From Bombus terrestris (Eukaryota; Arthropoda; Insecta; Hymenoptera; Apidae), in contig NC_063278.1 in the NCBI RefSeq assembly GCF_910591885.1, positions 4,613,501 through 4,677,500 on the forward strand: a DNA stretch of 64,000 nt, given 5' to 3'. Positions 1 to 13,100 of the stretch are shown piece after piece. The notes below the pieces were generated by a model. That model had not been told where the DNA came from. It was given only the letters and a program-made list of their open reading frames with translations, and ran no database searches. Numbering within the stretch: position 1 is the first letter of the stretch; the number at the start of each line of letters is the position of its first letter. Made by a program: the position numbers and the translations under genes.

Positions 1-1085
1 AAGATTTGGCACGTGTCGAACATTCACAACTCGTAATCGCTTCTTTGTTAGAAACAAATCGAAAATATCTTACAATGACCTGACGTAGAATCTCCATTAC
101 TTTTATAAATATATCATTTTGCGTTTATTATTTTTTGAAAAATGCGTACGTCACGTTTTGTCTTCTGGACCTAACCTTCATTCATTTTACACGGACCAAA
201 TATTGTATAAAAGCAATAGTTCTTCAAGAAAAATTCAAGTAGAAAAATCAAAAATATATTTCTTTATAATTGTTAATATATAACATAATTATGAAAATCG
301 TGTTTATGTTACAGTTTCCTGGTGAGTGCATCCTCACATACATGGAGTTTCAGCTGGATAGTGCAGAATACTGCCAGGCTCAACACAAATAGAGAGACAC
401 GTCCAAATACCCTAGAATCTGCTAGGTACTATTAAAAAAGAAACAAGGAAAGAACATCTTAATCAGGCAAAGAAAAATTTTTTAATATTGGGATCATTGC
501 CTTGAAGTCAAAAAATCATCAGCTAGTCATCACGCAAAACATAGAAGAATTAAATAGAATCAATTGTTAATTTACAATATTAAATGCAAGCATTGTAGTT
601 ACTGAGCGCACCTGATCCAGGCGCAGCCAGTGCCAAATAGGTAAGCATTAAAGTCAATGACTTTTGTTATATATAAGGTGGATCATGCAAGGGTTATCAC
701 AGTGATCTCTTTTCAGATAATCTTCCGAATCGTAGTCAAGGATCCCAAGTGGGAATCGATCGCATATCAACAACGCCTAATGTAACGTAGCCCTCACCTT
801 TTCAGCGAAATTTGCACCTTAACAACCCTCCTTGAGGTCTACATGTGAACCCATTGTTCTGTCCTCTGTAAAAAAATAACAAAGTATTCAATTAGTTAAA
901 TGAAAAACAACTTTATAAGACTGACATCTATGGGCTAAGTTGTCAAATTCAGCCTTTGTTGCTTCATATAGTGTGGCACATTGCAAAAATAAAGAGAAAC
1001 AGTGTCGTACAAAATTATTAAAAACATAAAACTTAGAAGCATAAAAGAAGTAGGAGTTTTACACCACTTGTTGTCCAAGAAGGAA
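1..1085. other. Region upstream of PRL-1, probably promoter and 5' UTR
   Basis: No protein gene is recognised here. A TATA-like run lies at 668-676, and a donor-like AG|GTAAGC stands near 639-645, so one or more untranslated PRL-1 exons may lie in 300-1085. A possible acceptor (TTACAG) is near 309-314. The exact transcription start and 5' UTR splicing cannot be fixed from sequence alone. No known small RNA was recognised after the TATA-like run. Confidence 0.4.
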
Positions 1086-1852
1086 ATGAGCAACATGAGG
1101 GTGAAGGATATCAGACCAGAACCCGCCGAGATCGAATACAAAAACATGAAGTTCCTTATTACTGATCGGCCCAATGATCAGACCATTCATACTTTTATTC
1201 AAGTACGTTTTTCACTTTTGTTCACATACAAATATTAATAAACCGTAATATGATATAATAAACATTGTTTTTCTAACAGGAACTGAAAAAGCACAATGTT
1301 AAAGAAGTAGTGAGGGTCTGTGAACCAACGTACAAAGTTGAGGAACTTAAAACAGAAGGGATCAATGTTATAGACTTGGTATTTGATGATGGCACATTTC
1401 CACCAAATGAAGTAAACATTATTTTAATAGTATTCTGAAAGTAACCACACAATATAATTTATTTGATTTTAATGACATAATTTTGATCATAGGTCATTGA
1501 TGAATGGTTTGAGCTTCTAAAAAATCGATTTCGCGAGTCTCCTGATGCATGTGTAGCAGTACATTGTGTCGCAGGACTTGGTAGGGCACCAGTCTTAGTT
1601 GCACTTGCCCTTATTGAACTGGGACTTAAGTATGAAGATGCAGTTGCGTTAATTAGGGAGTAAGTATATATTCATTTTGATTTATCTTTATGCAATTTCT
1701 TTATATATGAAGTAGATACAAATGTTGTTTACTTTTGCAGTAAAAGACGAGGCGCTATCAACTCAAAGCAGCTGGCCTATCTTGAAAAGTATCGTCCCAA
1801 ATCTCGGCTGAAGCTCAAGAATGGACAAAAGAACTCCTGCTGCATCCAATAG
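1086..1852 (+). CDS. PRL-1: PRL-1, prenylated protein tyrosine phosphatase (PTP4A family)
   Basis: Four coding exons read as one 175-residue protein: 1086-1202, 1280-1411, 1493-1659 and 1741-1852 (stop TAG 1850-1852). All introns are short (77-81 bp) and have GT-AG ends. The product is a small dual-specificity-type phosphatase that acts at the plasma membrane and endosomes; the family also binds CNNM magnesium transporters. The P-loop reads HCVAGLGRAP, matching C-x5-R with catalytic Cys about residue 108. The general-acid Asp is in FDDG (about residue 76), and the redox partner Cys is about residue 53. The C terminus CCIQ is a CAAX prenylation box, preceded by a basic stretch. The length matches the family (173-176 aa). 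The start MSNMRVKD was chosen because fly PRL-1 also begins MSN; the reading frame is open further upstream, but that part has no family resemblance. The gene is convergent with PI31. Confidence 0.96.
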
Positions 1853-4800
1853 ATGAAACGATTTCTTTGAAAAGTTACTAATTCATACTGATTGGTATAC
1901 CTAATTGTATAGGTTTTCGCGCCTGATAACAAGAGACATACTGTATCAACTCAGTTCTGAAAGGCCTATCAATGGAAATGCAACTGTACTTATGAAACAA
2001 TTTTAATAGTATATTTTGCACCGTCTGATTCTCCAGCATAAATGAAGCGATTCAAGAGTAAAATAAATTGTGTATCATTATTTGCACTCTTCTTTTACGA
2101 AATTTTTGTATTTATTTTTGATACTAAATTAATATAAAATATTACAAAAAAGAAAAAGCCTTCTGAACATGGTATGAATAATAATAAAATTCGAATGGAT
2201 CTGATCGTTTGTATAATGAATAAACAAAAAATGTAATCAACTTATGTGTTTTATGATAATACTTGGTATGTCACTTTAGGATTATTGTATACAAGTATTT
2301 TAGAAGGCTGCATTTACTTGGTTCAATGAAATAAAATACACAATGTTACTAATTAATTTGTGAACATTAGTTAATATGTTATTTATACAAGATACTTTAA
2401 GGATGGTTGGGATAGACACCTTTGGATTAGTATGATTTGTAGTAAAATGTGGTTCCTTTGGTACTGCAACTCTACCCAACCGTCATCAAATTTAGTTATT
2501 TAAAGAGTTAGTGCAATAAGAAAATAACTTACGTTTTCCATAATGATTAAATGAAAGGAATAAATAAATGTTTTAAGCAATTCAACATATTTACTTTAAG
2601 ATTGTAATTAAGTACATATTTTCTGCAGATGTTTTGCATATAACACAAGCAAGAAGAAACATGAGTGAACGCTGTGATGTAAATATTCTTTAAATATTGT
2701 TTTCTATCTTATATTATCAAATTTGGTATACATTAGTAACAATCAATATAAAAATTGCAATACGCATTTCCATATATTTATCACACATGAATAAATTTTC
2801 GAGCTTTGTATGAAAAAACGATTTGCACAAAAATTAGCAAATTTTTTAAACGATCAAGCATTAATTTTGAAAATATAACAAACAAAAGGAACATTGCGTT
2901 GCATTTCCAATGGCATGCCGAATTGATGAGTGTTCTTAACTCTTACTGAACTTGAAATCTGCGTTAACTTGAAATAACGAATATTACGAAACAAAGTGAA
3001 GAAAAAAAATCACTCCAGAGTTATATATCACTTTTATCGTAGCTTAACGGCAATTTCACCAAAATTTTTAAAAAAAACACCCACTTTTATTCGATAAATT
3101 TTAAAAGGCTGCATACGCATTTTGTGTGGAGCATATATTGTAGTCGTAATCGCAATTTTGGTAAAATTGTCGGTGATGCTGTACGCCACACTAAACTGTG
3201 TTCAGAAGATAGAAAAAAAATTCGCTCCTAAACTAATGAATGTAATATTTAGATCATTTCATGTGTCTGCAGATTTAACGTGAATGTACGTTTCTGTATA
3301 TAATTATGATACATGAATTGCGTTCATAATCGTTTCTCGTGCTTATAGCAAAGGTTGCGCGATATTCTGACGAACTATCGTAGTCTATGTTTGTATTTTT
3401 TCCTGTCCCAGTTTTTGGTAATTAGCGTGTAAGAAAACCAGATGAAATTTTTGTACGGAACTGTTAACTAAATAATGAATTTAATTGCACGATATGCCAT
3501 TGATAAGATATATTCGTCCTTTTTGTGCATAACTTTTAAGTACCATTGTATAACCACTGTACATTCACCGTAATCGCAGACTCGAAATGAAATTTGAACC
3601 TGGTACAGCTACTTTTTTGTAATGTTAAAAAAACTGCAATATTTTTTACCAGAGGATGGGACGAGGGACATTCGTAAAAAAAAGAAAATTATCGAGTCTT
3701 AGATCCGAAAATGAATAATTTTCTAATTATTCAATTTTTCTTTTCTCTATTTCCTTAGGTTTATTGTTAACAATTGATGACGATCGGTGAAATGTTCTTA
3801 ATTTTTCTTTTCTTTACAATGAACTTCTTTTTTTCTTTTAAGTAAGATATTGATATTTTAATTAGGTATACCTACTAGCAATTCATCGTAGAAGTTACCA
3901 TCAAATTTTTGTCATGTGAAATTTAATTTTGCAAATCGATTCACTTCTTCAAGCGGTTATACTTCACTGTCTGAAGTAGTTACGTTTATGAATGAAGATA
4001 TTTTATCTGTGATACATTTTTTGCGAAAAAAAGGCGAAAATTAGAAAGGATATCAAACGATTGGACTTATCGCAGAACGTGGTATCTATGAAAATGATAT
4101 TTAAAGATCTTTTCAGGGTTGGCCAGAATTATAATCCACAGTTAAATCGAATAGTCAATTGGTATTCACAGATCTTATTTAAAATTGTATTTAGGAATAT
4201 ATTTTGATCTGAATATTTGTTATATCGCGTATTCACAGAGTATTAATAGAAGAAGGAAAGAAAGATTTTGTTCTCGAAGAATTGAATCGAAACGCTGTGT
4301 CAAATTTTATTTTATTATTCAGAAAATGAAAAATGACCCATAAAATGCACGAAATGTTTCGTTTAATCGCTGCTATTTTATAAACGGCGATCATGAACAT
4401 TCGTTTCATATGATGACTCTATTTTACGTTAACAAAAATATAAAAAAATAATAGTGTTTCAATTTATATAAATAATACAGAACAGGAACAACTTAGGTAG
4501 CAAAGAAATCCTCTATTTTGAACCGACGTAATGAAGTAAGAACAGTCACTCCTTTCGAATCGATTATGCAAAAAATAAATTTAACGAGTTAGCGCAATTT
4601 AAACAAAAATTATGATTATTGTATATTTGATTTATTAATGTAATTTCCTACCTAATGCTGTATTAAAGACATTAATTAAATTAAATGAAAAATTTTGTTA
4701 TATTGTAAAACATCAGTAATGAAATAAAAAAGAATGGAAGTCGTTTTGTGAAGAAACATTTTGTGATGTATCATTTATATGTCTGATGCGTTGCAAAATA

Positions 4801-4988
4801 AAATGTTTCATTACAACTTTTCTTTTGCAAGCGAATGAAAATCGTTTATTTCAAATAACTTCGTTATACTACAATTTTTTTTTTCTTTCTTTTTTATAAA
4901 GTTAGAAGTATATTAATATAATAATCTGCACGAAACTATGGTTTAGGTAAGTATACTTGTTTTATTTCTTATATTTTGTTCTGTTGTT
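1853..4988. other. PRL-1 3' UTR and convergent intergenic region
   Basis: This AT-rich stretch separates the stop codons of PRL-1 (+) and PI31 (-). AATAAA signals at 2062-2067 and 2219-2224 could end the PRL-1 transcript, and longer 3' UTR forms are possible. On the minus strand, TTTATT at 4961-4966 reads as AATAAA about 23 bp past the PI31 stop. No further gene or recognisable repeat was seen. Confidence 0.55.
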
Positions 4989-6821
4989 TTACATAAACAT
5001 ATCATCGTATCCTGGTGGAGGTAAGTGGTCGTTGTCTGGGTCACGACGTGGTCTTGGTTGATTAATGTCTGGCGGGCCAAAAGGATCAAATTTTGCAAAT
5101 GGTGGTACTGCACCTCTATAATAAGATAATAACGAAAACGGCAGTGTTAATACAAATAAAAACATATCTTTTATATTTCTTTATTATTTACTTACGGTGG
5201 TAGTCTACCAGGAACTCCTAAACCAGGTCTAGATGGGTTCATACGATTACGTTGTGATGAAAATGGATCAAAGATCATACCACTACCCTGGGCAAATGGA
5301 TTTAAATCTGCAGCGCCTACTCTTAAAGGATCAGCATCACGGTTCCTTTAAAATTTTAAACAAATATTTTAACAAGGTTCCAACATAAAATATTGGCATA
5401 AAGTTACTGCTTGCTTTACATAATGTTCCTGTAGTATTGCAAAGAGAGTATAATTATTTTAGGCATGTCATGGAGAAAATAAAAATGTTTATACCAATCA
5501 CGTTTGCAGGATCAATTGTATTCGTAAAATGTAAGATTTTTAATTCTCAAGAGGATTGCTTTTTCATGCTTGAAATTAAACGGTAAAGATTTAAAATTCA
5601 AAAATTGATGACAAGTCGTCCAGATTTATATCATCGGAATTATGAAAATTCTGTAAAGATGTTTCAAACATGTTATTTGTAAATTTAATATATTAAAATC
5701 GCATCGATTCTTCTCTTTTTATCTCCCTGTCAGCCTTTATTATACAAAGATGATAACAGACATTTCTTTTTATATAAAATTACTCATAGTTTTCTTATGA
5801 ATCGATGCGAATATTACCATGGATATGATGCAGACGGTGGACATGTCGGCTCTCCTACCCTTAATGGATTGTCTCTTGATCGATCATTTGTAGAGCTTGT
5901 TTGAGTAGAATTTACGACCATATTGCCAGGAATCAATGCGTGTATAAGATCTTCCTGAATTACATTTATAACATTTTGATATGAAGGTATTACAGATTCT
6001 AAAGCTCCATGAAGTTCATTTACAGTCTGATTAATTGGAAATTGAACATTGGACACATTTTGATCATCGACTTTCTGCAAAATAAAATATTTACAGTTAT
6101 TATTTTGTCATTGTAGATAAGATAGATTGCCTTATAACGTGTAACATATTATGTAATTTAAATTACCAACAAATTTATAAGTAAATCTTCATCAGACTTT
6201 ATACCATGAAATATGAACAATTTGCTGTCCTTTATATAACGTAATGCATAATTTGGACGTGTGTTCCATCCTTCTGGAAGTAACTGTGATCCTTTTTCTG
6301 TTGGTTCAAATGCTTTCTGATACAAAAAAAAATAAAACCTTTTGTAATTATCACTAGAAGATTACTCTATTCCTACAATTTTTATATATATTATAATAGT
6401 GCTGGTATAGAAGTTTTACTGTACTTCACTACATCTTCAAGCTTATACAATGACAATATTTGTACCTACATTAAAATCGTATTATAAATCATTTATTACA
6501 CTGGACATGCCGAAATGGAGATTAGTACAGGTTATGCACTACAAAATTTCGATAAGAACTTATATATGTACCTTCTTTCTTAATTATACGAATAAATTTG
6601 CAAAAAAAAATATTACTACATAAAGCATTAGAATTGCGCAATATTTTATAAAGCACTGTTCTTTAACAACTTACAGAATCGCCGATTCCAATACATCTGA
6701 ATCCATATTTTATAAGATACCAATGAACGAATAATATTAAAACATCCTCCTTTTTTGTAATCTGGCTATTATATATTTCTTGTATAAGTTCAAAGCCAAA
6801 GACATTCCTTGTATCACCCAT
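4989..6821 (-). CDS. PI31: PI31, proteasome inhibitor/adaptor subunit (PSMF1)
   Basis: Five coding exons on the minus strand give 276 residues: 6675-6821, 6167-6316, 5818-6074, 5196-5345 and 4989-5115, all with GT-AG introns and matching phases. PI31 binds the 20S proteasome and the SCF subunit FBXO7/Nutcracker. In flies it also couples proteasomes to dynein for transport. The N-terminal half (about residues 1-150) is the FP dimerisation domain, beginning MGDTRNVFGFELIQEIYNSQ. The C-terminal part is Pro/Gly/Asp-rich, with GSGMIFDPF and a terminal DPDNDHLPPPGYDDMFM, which is the hallmark conserved PI31 tail. The start is the first ATG of a frame that fits the family length (about 270 aa). XRCC1 lies 541 bp upstream on the same strand. 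Confidence 0.95.
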
Positions 6822-7362
6822 TTTGGTATCTGAGTGACAGACGAGTTTTGAAGTTTATAAGTTTACGCCATTGGTGTTTGAATGCAATTGACGATTTATT
6901 TTCCGGAACCGGTATAACGTTTCAATGATCATCCATTATTAATTTAAAAAAAGTTAAATTGTATTTTAAATCATCGCAATATATCGCCAAAAATTTTGTG
7001 TATTCAAATCATGATTTTTTTAGTTTTAGTTGATATGATTTTGCGATAATGCGTATTACCGCCAAACAATTGAATCTTTGAAAATATTTCTAAATTTAAA
7101 TTCTTGTTATGATATCCAAGGAACGTATCTCTTTTGTTAAAACACTCAATTACATGAACATATCTATTTTAATTTTAATTGGTAACGGAGCATGTGTAAT
7201 AAACAAAATTCGTTATTATTACAATAATAATTGTAATATTAGTAACAAGCGAATTTTGTATAAGAACTAATATATTAAATAATTATATTTATTATGTACA
7301 TATATATTGAGTTCTGTACCAGCACTTATTTTCAACACATAAAAAATATAAAAATATTGATC
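6822..7362. promoter_or_regulatory. Intergenic region between XRCC1 3' end and PI31 5' end
   Basis: This 541 bp, strongly AT-rich spacer should hold the PI31 promoter/5' UTR and the XRCC1 3' UTR. TTTATT at 7288-7293 reads as an AATAAA signal on the minus strand about 70 bp past the XRCC1 stop. No gene or repeat was recognised. Confidence 0.5.
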
Positions 7363-8866
7363 TCAGTAATAAGAATCTGAATCCGTATCCTCTTCAAATG
7401 CATTGAGTGGAGATGAACTACTTAAAATCTCTTCTTCACTTTCTGGTTCAGCACTGTCTTTGGTATCTAGGGCATATCGTCTCCAAGGAAATCTAGAAAA
7501 AGGTTATTTACTACGTAGTATTAATTTATTTATTTATTTGTTATAGTTTTGTGCTATCTTACCTTATCTTTTCACTAAAACATTTTTCAACAAAGGTGTG
7601 TGAGACAATTTTAGAGTGGCCCTTTAATTGTTGATACTTGGGTGTATTCTTAAAGGCACAGATTAAATGAGTGCATCTTTTATTAGTTGTGTTAGGATCA
7701 GCAATATATCTTGCACCCATTTGAAGAGCTTTTTTCCTAATTTCATCTCTCTGTGGATTAACATATCCACTAAGTGAAAATGATACATCTTCAAAAAGCT
7801 TTGAAAATGATTTTTTTGGTTCTTTCACAGGTTTTTTAGGTGTAATTATTGTCTTAGGTTTTGGTAACTTTCCACAGTTATTACATAGTTTGTTTTCATC
7901 TTGGCATTGAGAACAATTTTGTTTTCTTTTATTCTGTTTTGAGGAACTTTGTTCAGGAGATAAAGTACGTTTTCTTGAAATTGTACTATTTTTTTGGCTG
8001 TCATTTTTCTTTATATCATTTTTATTTTCTTTAACTGAAGTTGAAGATACAACATCACCAAATGGAGTTCTTATTACTGGTTTATCATTTGTAACTTTTT
8101 CATTTTTATGTTTAGTATCATTCATTGAAGTTGAACTATCAGAATCTTTGTTCCTAGTCCCAAATACTTCTTCTGTTTTGCCAGCTTCCAACTTTTGCAA
8201 TAATGGCCTTTTCATTGGTTCTCTATTCTCTTCTTGTCGCTTAGAAAAATTACTCATACCTGTTTCTTTAACTTTTGCAAGCAATTCAGCCTTATAATCT
8301 GTTTTCTTGTGGCCAATCATTTTCATATACCTTTCTTTAATGTCATCAATGTTATTTTCCTCAGGATTTTTCAATTTGAATCTTCCAAAAATATCTAATC
8401 CCAGATCAAGTACAACTTCTGTTTTTAATTCAATGAAGGACAGTCCAAATAATTCTTTTAAATTCGCTGACTGCATGCAAGTTACTTTTACACGATCAAA
8501 CTTTATTTTTATTGTGTCTGGATTTAGGTCTTTTTTTGTAAATATCTGTACTTGATCTCTAAATTTGCCATTTGCAGCTTCATCATGTGTTAAGAATTGA
8601 TGGTTCACAATCGGAAGCCATGTGTCAGGTTCTGATGCTGTAGAAGCAGTAACAACTACTACGCAACTACGATAATTGCCAATGTCTAAACCTGTGATAC
8701 AAGATGATTCTGCCAGTTGAAAAATAACAGTTGCAAGCATTTCTCCTGGTTTTGCGCAACGCCATGAGGAATTTGAACGATGTTGCAGAAGATTAGATAC
8801 AGGGTATGATGGATGTTCTGAAGAACAGCTTATTACTTTGGTAAATTTAATAATCATTGATAACAC
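7363..8866 (-). CDS. XRCC1: XRCC1, single-strand-break/base-excision repair scaffold
   Basis: Two coding exons (7563-8866 and 7363-7492) join through a 70 bp GT-AG intron to give up to 477 residues. XRCC1 is a nuclear, non-enzymatic scaffold that gathers DNA polymerase beta, PARP, PNKP/aprataxin and ligase at strand breaks. Residues about 1-155 form the XRCC1 N-terminal domain; VISCSSEHP matches the vertebrate VVSCSSQD and FGLSFIELKT matches FGLSFVRF. A charged linker carries a basic nuclear-localisation stretch (SRKRTLS...KQNKRK), then four cysteines (C-x2-C-x6-C-x2-C, about residues 317-331). A BRCT domain follows (about 345-440, FSLSGYVNPQRDEIRKKAL, CTHLICAFKNTPKY). The protein ends soon after in an acidic Ser-rich tail (EEDTDSDSYY) that resembles a CK2/FHA-binding site. 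No second, ligase III-type BRCT is seen. The fourth codon (MIIKFTKV) is the likelier start by alignment with the family. Confidence 0.95.
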
Positions 8867-10138
8867 CTCAGATTGATAAGATACCTACAATATTAAACAC
8901 AAACTGATTATTATGTTGTTGAATAATTATTTAAAAGCGAATCAGTGCATAATTATCTAAAAATAAATTGGTTTACCGCCAAAAATTGTCAAAGAAATAC
9001 ATGTAATAATGTGTGTATATTTCGTATACTATGTATATCAGCTATTGGCTGATAATTGCTAGTGAAGTATAATCTTTAGGGACTACTTCGTATCATTATA
9101 GGAAATGTTTAAATTGAATTTGTAAACTTGATGAACGTATTCGGTTTGTATACTTAAGAGGTTAATGTTTAGAAAAATATTTTTCTATTTAATATCTCAT
9201 GATAGTGAATTTAATCCTTTTTCCCCTAGATGTTGATCACGTGTCTTTATTTACGTGCTTTTATGCTTCGACTTGTGGTATAAAAAATAGAGCTGCTGCT
9301 ATTGATAAGGTTATTGATAATATTGTTATGTTTTTGATAAATCGATATATCTATAATATCATTACGATAGTGATAAACCGAATTGAATTTGAAATTTGTT
9401 GTTGTAAAAAGATATAAGATATAGTTTTTTATTCTTTTTGTATTTCGAATGATGAATCATGTTTTGTGTCTGACAATTACCATAATGAGTACCAAAAAAT
9501 AATTCATTATTGATTTTCGTGATTGTATATAATAGAGTTATTTAGTTTAGAAGCCGGAATACTCGTAACTCATATTTAAATATTGTAAGAACATTAGGCA
9601 ACGCTATTATCGTAATATGCAAAGCAATAACTCTTATAATTTTGTATATATTATATAAACTTTATAAGTTTTTCATAAGTATTGTCATAGAACTTTATCA
9701 TACGTTTACATTTTACTGCGTAAAAATATACGAACGTTTCAAATCGCGCGGTGATTTGTTGCCGTGTAACCTTTCTCCATCGATCGAATAATTTGCTGTC
9801 CTTTAGTTTCATATTCGGTCACCAGATGACAGATGGCTCAGAACACGTGACGTCATAGGACTTTCGGCTCGCGAGCGTTCCTAGCGGCAGTTCTCGGAAG
9901 CACGTTCACTCGATAGTACGACTGTCGTCTGGCGCACGACGAGCTTCAAGCAATATGGCGAAGTGTGTCATGGGCTCGGTGAGACGTAGTGCCGTTTGAA
10001 AGAATGAAAAGTTCGCGGTATGGGTTGAGAATAATGTAGCGCTATGAAGATCGTGTGAATATCGTATTTGTGTACAACAAAAGCATCGAGTAGTTCCTTG
10101 TGATCGGGATATACAGTGCGCGTTACCGGTGTGAAATC
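8867..10138. promoter_or_regulatory. Divergent promoter region between XRCC1 and Khc-73
   Basis: The two start codons face away from each other across about 1.27 kb. The left part is AT-rich. From about 9830 to 10138 the sequence becomes markedly richer in GC and CG dinucleotides, as expected for the 5' UTR/core promoter of Khc-73. The exact start sites cannot be read from sequence. A 72-codon open frame at 9199-9417 has no recognisable domain and is taken as chance. Confidence 0.5.
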
Positions 10139-13100
10139 ATGGCTACGGATAAAATAAAGGTTGCCGTTCGGGTTCGGCCGTTCAATCGCAGAGGTACGTA
10201 CATCTGAAAATAAAGTATCATTATTTTACCATGTCTCTCTAATAATCATTCTATCACTTGCCAATTTTGATTCACGTTGGATCACCGTATTTATCCGGTT
10301 AATGATTTCGAAATCGACCTTTGGTATTTACGGTCGGAGTACGTTTTGACAGTGACATTTTTTGTTTTTTTCTTTCTATCTTCTCAACGATACGAACGTG
10401 TTTTTCACCTGCTACGCTATACTGCATCTATTTATCGTGTCTCACGTTACTTTATCTCGCGCCCGTATCGATACTTTACGCCTGGTTAAAAAGCGTGCAT
10501 GAGATGAAGAGAAGAGCTCAGTCTACGAGACCCACTTCTCTAGTGTTTACTAGTTGAATCTCTGTCGCTCCTTTATACAAAGCACAGAAAGTCACGGACC
10601 GTTTCAGGGATCGTTGCCTCTCCTTTCATCTCGATGCTTGGATTGACATCTGGGACCCCCTTGCACAATAATTTACTAATTAATAATATTATATGGTGAA
10701 TTGACAAGTGACAAGTGACAAGTTCTCTAGGTTATAGACTTCTCTTACACCAAATTTCCACAATTTAAATTTATATCGAATAAGGGCAATTAAATTGTCA
10801 AATTTGGTGCTGTTATGCAAAGGAATTTATTGATACTCGTAACTCGTAACTTGTCAAATATTTATTAGTTCAATTATGCGAATCTTATTTTGTAATATCA
10901 TATAAATGCCTGTTCTATGTAGCATGACAGATTGTATTTGTAATATATAGAATTTTTAAACTAGAATTTTTGCTCCGTTTCGTCATATCGAGAATTACAT
11001 AATTACAGTTACGCGTAATTTGTGTATTTCACAGTTGACATAGTATTGCAGTAGCAAATATCTAATGCTGACTAACGTAGTACCTAAACATATCATAAAA
11101 TAATGAAGTTAAAGTTCTTGAACTCGAACTTGCTAGAATAGAAAATAATTATGAATGAATGGATGATTCGCGTGTTTCTTTATCATTCGTGTTTGTCTAA
11201 AAAGAAAACATGAAATCGTTGGCCGTCAGTTGTCGCACGGTAAAACCGCGTGACAAAGAACAAACATGTGACTAAAAGTGACGTTACTCGTGTTGGCCTT
11301 CCGACGTCGAATTTCGATCGATCGGACGAGTGATTCTTACGAGTTCGACTAGTCGCAATGGCTATCTCGATTGGATTTCGCGCTATCACAACGACTCGAT
11401 AACAAAATCGTACGTTTCAAGTATCTTGCGCTAAGATTTTTTCATTTTTCATCGATTTCTCGAATGTCCTGTTACTAGATTGCGTATTTTTATGCAGCTT
11501 CATATTTTTATCAACATCACTAAAATAATAAAACCTGCATGAAGATTTATTTCACCTACTAAAAAATTATAATAAATGTTTCACTTTGAATGTCTTCTGT
11601 ATTTTACTTACATGCATTTTGTATATTTTTTGCACTTTTAAATTTTCCACAGGACCATAGAAATCCGCAGTCTGCTTATTATACTTGATTTCACGATGCT
11701 TGTACGTGTGTGTGTGTACTTGTAAACAGTTGAAACGATATTCGATAACGATCGTGAATGCAGCAACGAGCGCACAGGTGGAATGATAACGTAACGATGA
11801 CGTTTACGTGTCACCTTGTCGCTTTCAATACATAAAGGAAAATTTCTTTTTCGCGCGTATTCGATTTTTGAGTCTCAACTCTGCTTTTTAAAATTTTATA
11901 AATCGGCTTAATGCCGAAGCGCTTGATCGATACTTGTCTTGTATAATTTTCATTAATTTTCTCTGCCTTTTGTTCCGTGAAGTTAACCGATTTAACCTGT
12001 GACCGGCCCATACGTACAGAATCTTTTTTACTTTTATTTCCTTCGTCTCTTGTCCTTTGAAGAATGTTCTCCAATCCGTTGACGGAGCAGCATGATATGC
12101 GTGCGTTTGTCAGTGTTTTGACGTAATACGGTTTACCTCGGAATCGACATATCGTTAACACGCACGTCGATCGTGGACACGCCATTAAAGCGTCGCCATT
12201 ACCATTGTCCGTGACTTTTACGCGCGGACCGCTGCTAGGTTAACTCTGTTCTTTCGATCGTTCTACCCATCGATTATACTTTTTTAACCTTAAAAAATAC
12301 CTTCAGTGCGGACAAAATACGGAAAAGTGTTATTGGTACGTACGATTTTTCTTTTCAATTTTACATTGAACATGCTTTTAAAAATATTACGCGAGGTAAA
12401 GTTTATTTACCTCGGGTAATATATATATTTTTTATATGTTTTTAGTGTGATTTGAAATAAGATCGAAATGATAAATTTTTTTAACGTGATATCGATCGAG
12501 AGATTTTTGAATACGATAGGGTCGGAAACGTGCTAAACGTGCGAACGTAATAGGATTCGATTGATTAATATAGGAGTTTGAAAGGTTAAAACACGGACAG
12601 AAGGTCGTTTTTCATTTCGAATCGACTACATCTGTAGGATAGAGATCTCGAATCAGTTCTATCCATCGAAATGGAGCCACGAACACAGGGGGAAAAAGAT
12701 CGATGACGTGTTAGTACATAGAGGCTGGCCTCTAATAGCGCGGATTATCAACAGGCACCGCTATTCAGGGAGAAGTGCACTCTCCCCGATAATTACTCAC
12801 CGTCATCGAATAATTAAGGAAATAAAAATAAATCGAGAGGAAACGTTCGAGCGAAGAGTAACGATCGCTCCTCTCTGCCCTCTCGGCCACTCGTTGCTAA
12901 TTTTCTCTGACTTGTTACTAATTTCGAATATTACATCTGTTACAATTACTTACGTTAAATTAAATCGTCATCGTCAGGAACCAACTGTTCACTTATTTTC
13001 AAGCTAGAATAAACGATTCATATTCTCGTCAAACAAGTAACATTACACAACATATTTAACACATATTTAAATCGTCCCTTCTTATACAAACCAACAAATA

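Noticed and set aside
1002..1085. Upstream extension of the PRL-1 frame starting MSYKIIKN
   Set aside because: The family begins at MSN; the upstream 28 codons show no resemblance to PRL proteins and are probably 5' UTR or intron.
10139..10193. Assigning the kinesin start to unc-104/KIF1A
   Set aside because: The exon 2 text GTQCVVEMSGQQTILQHP fits KIF13/Khc-73 rather than the KIF1A start.
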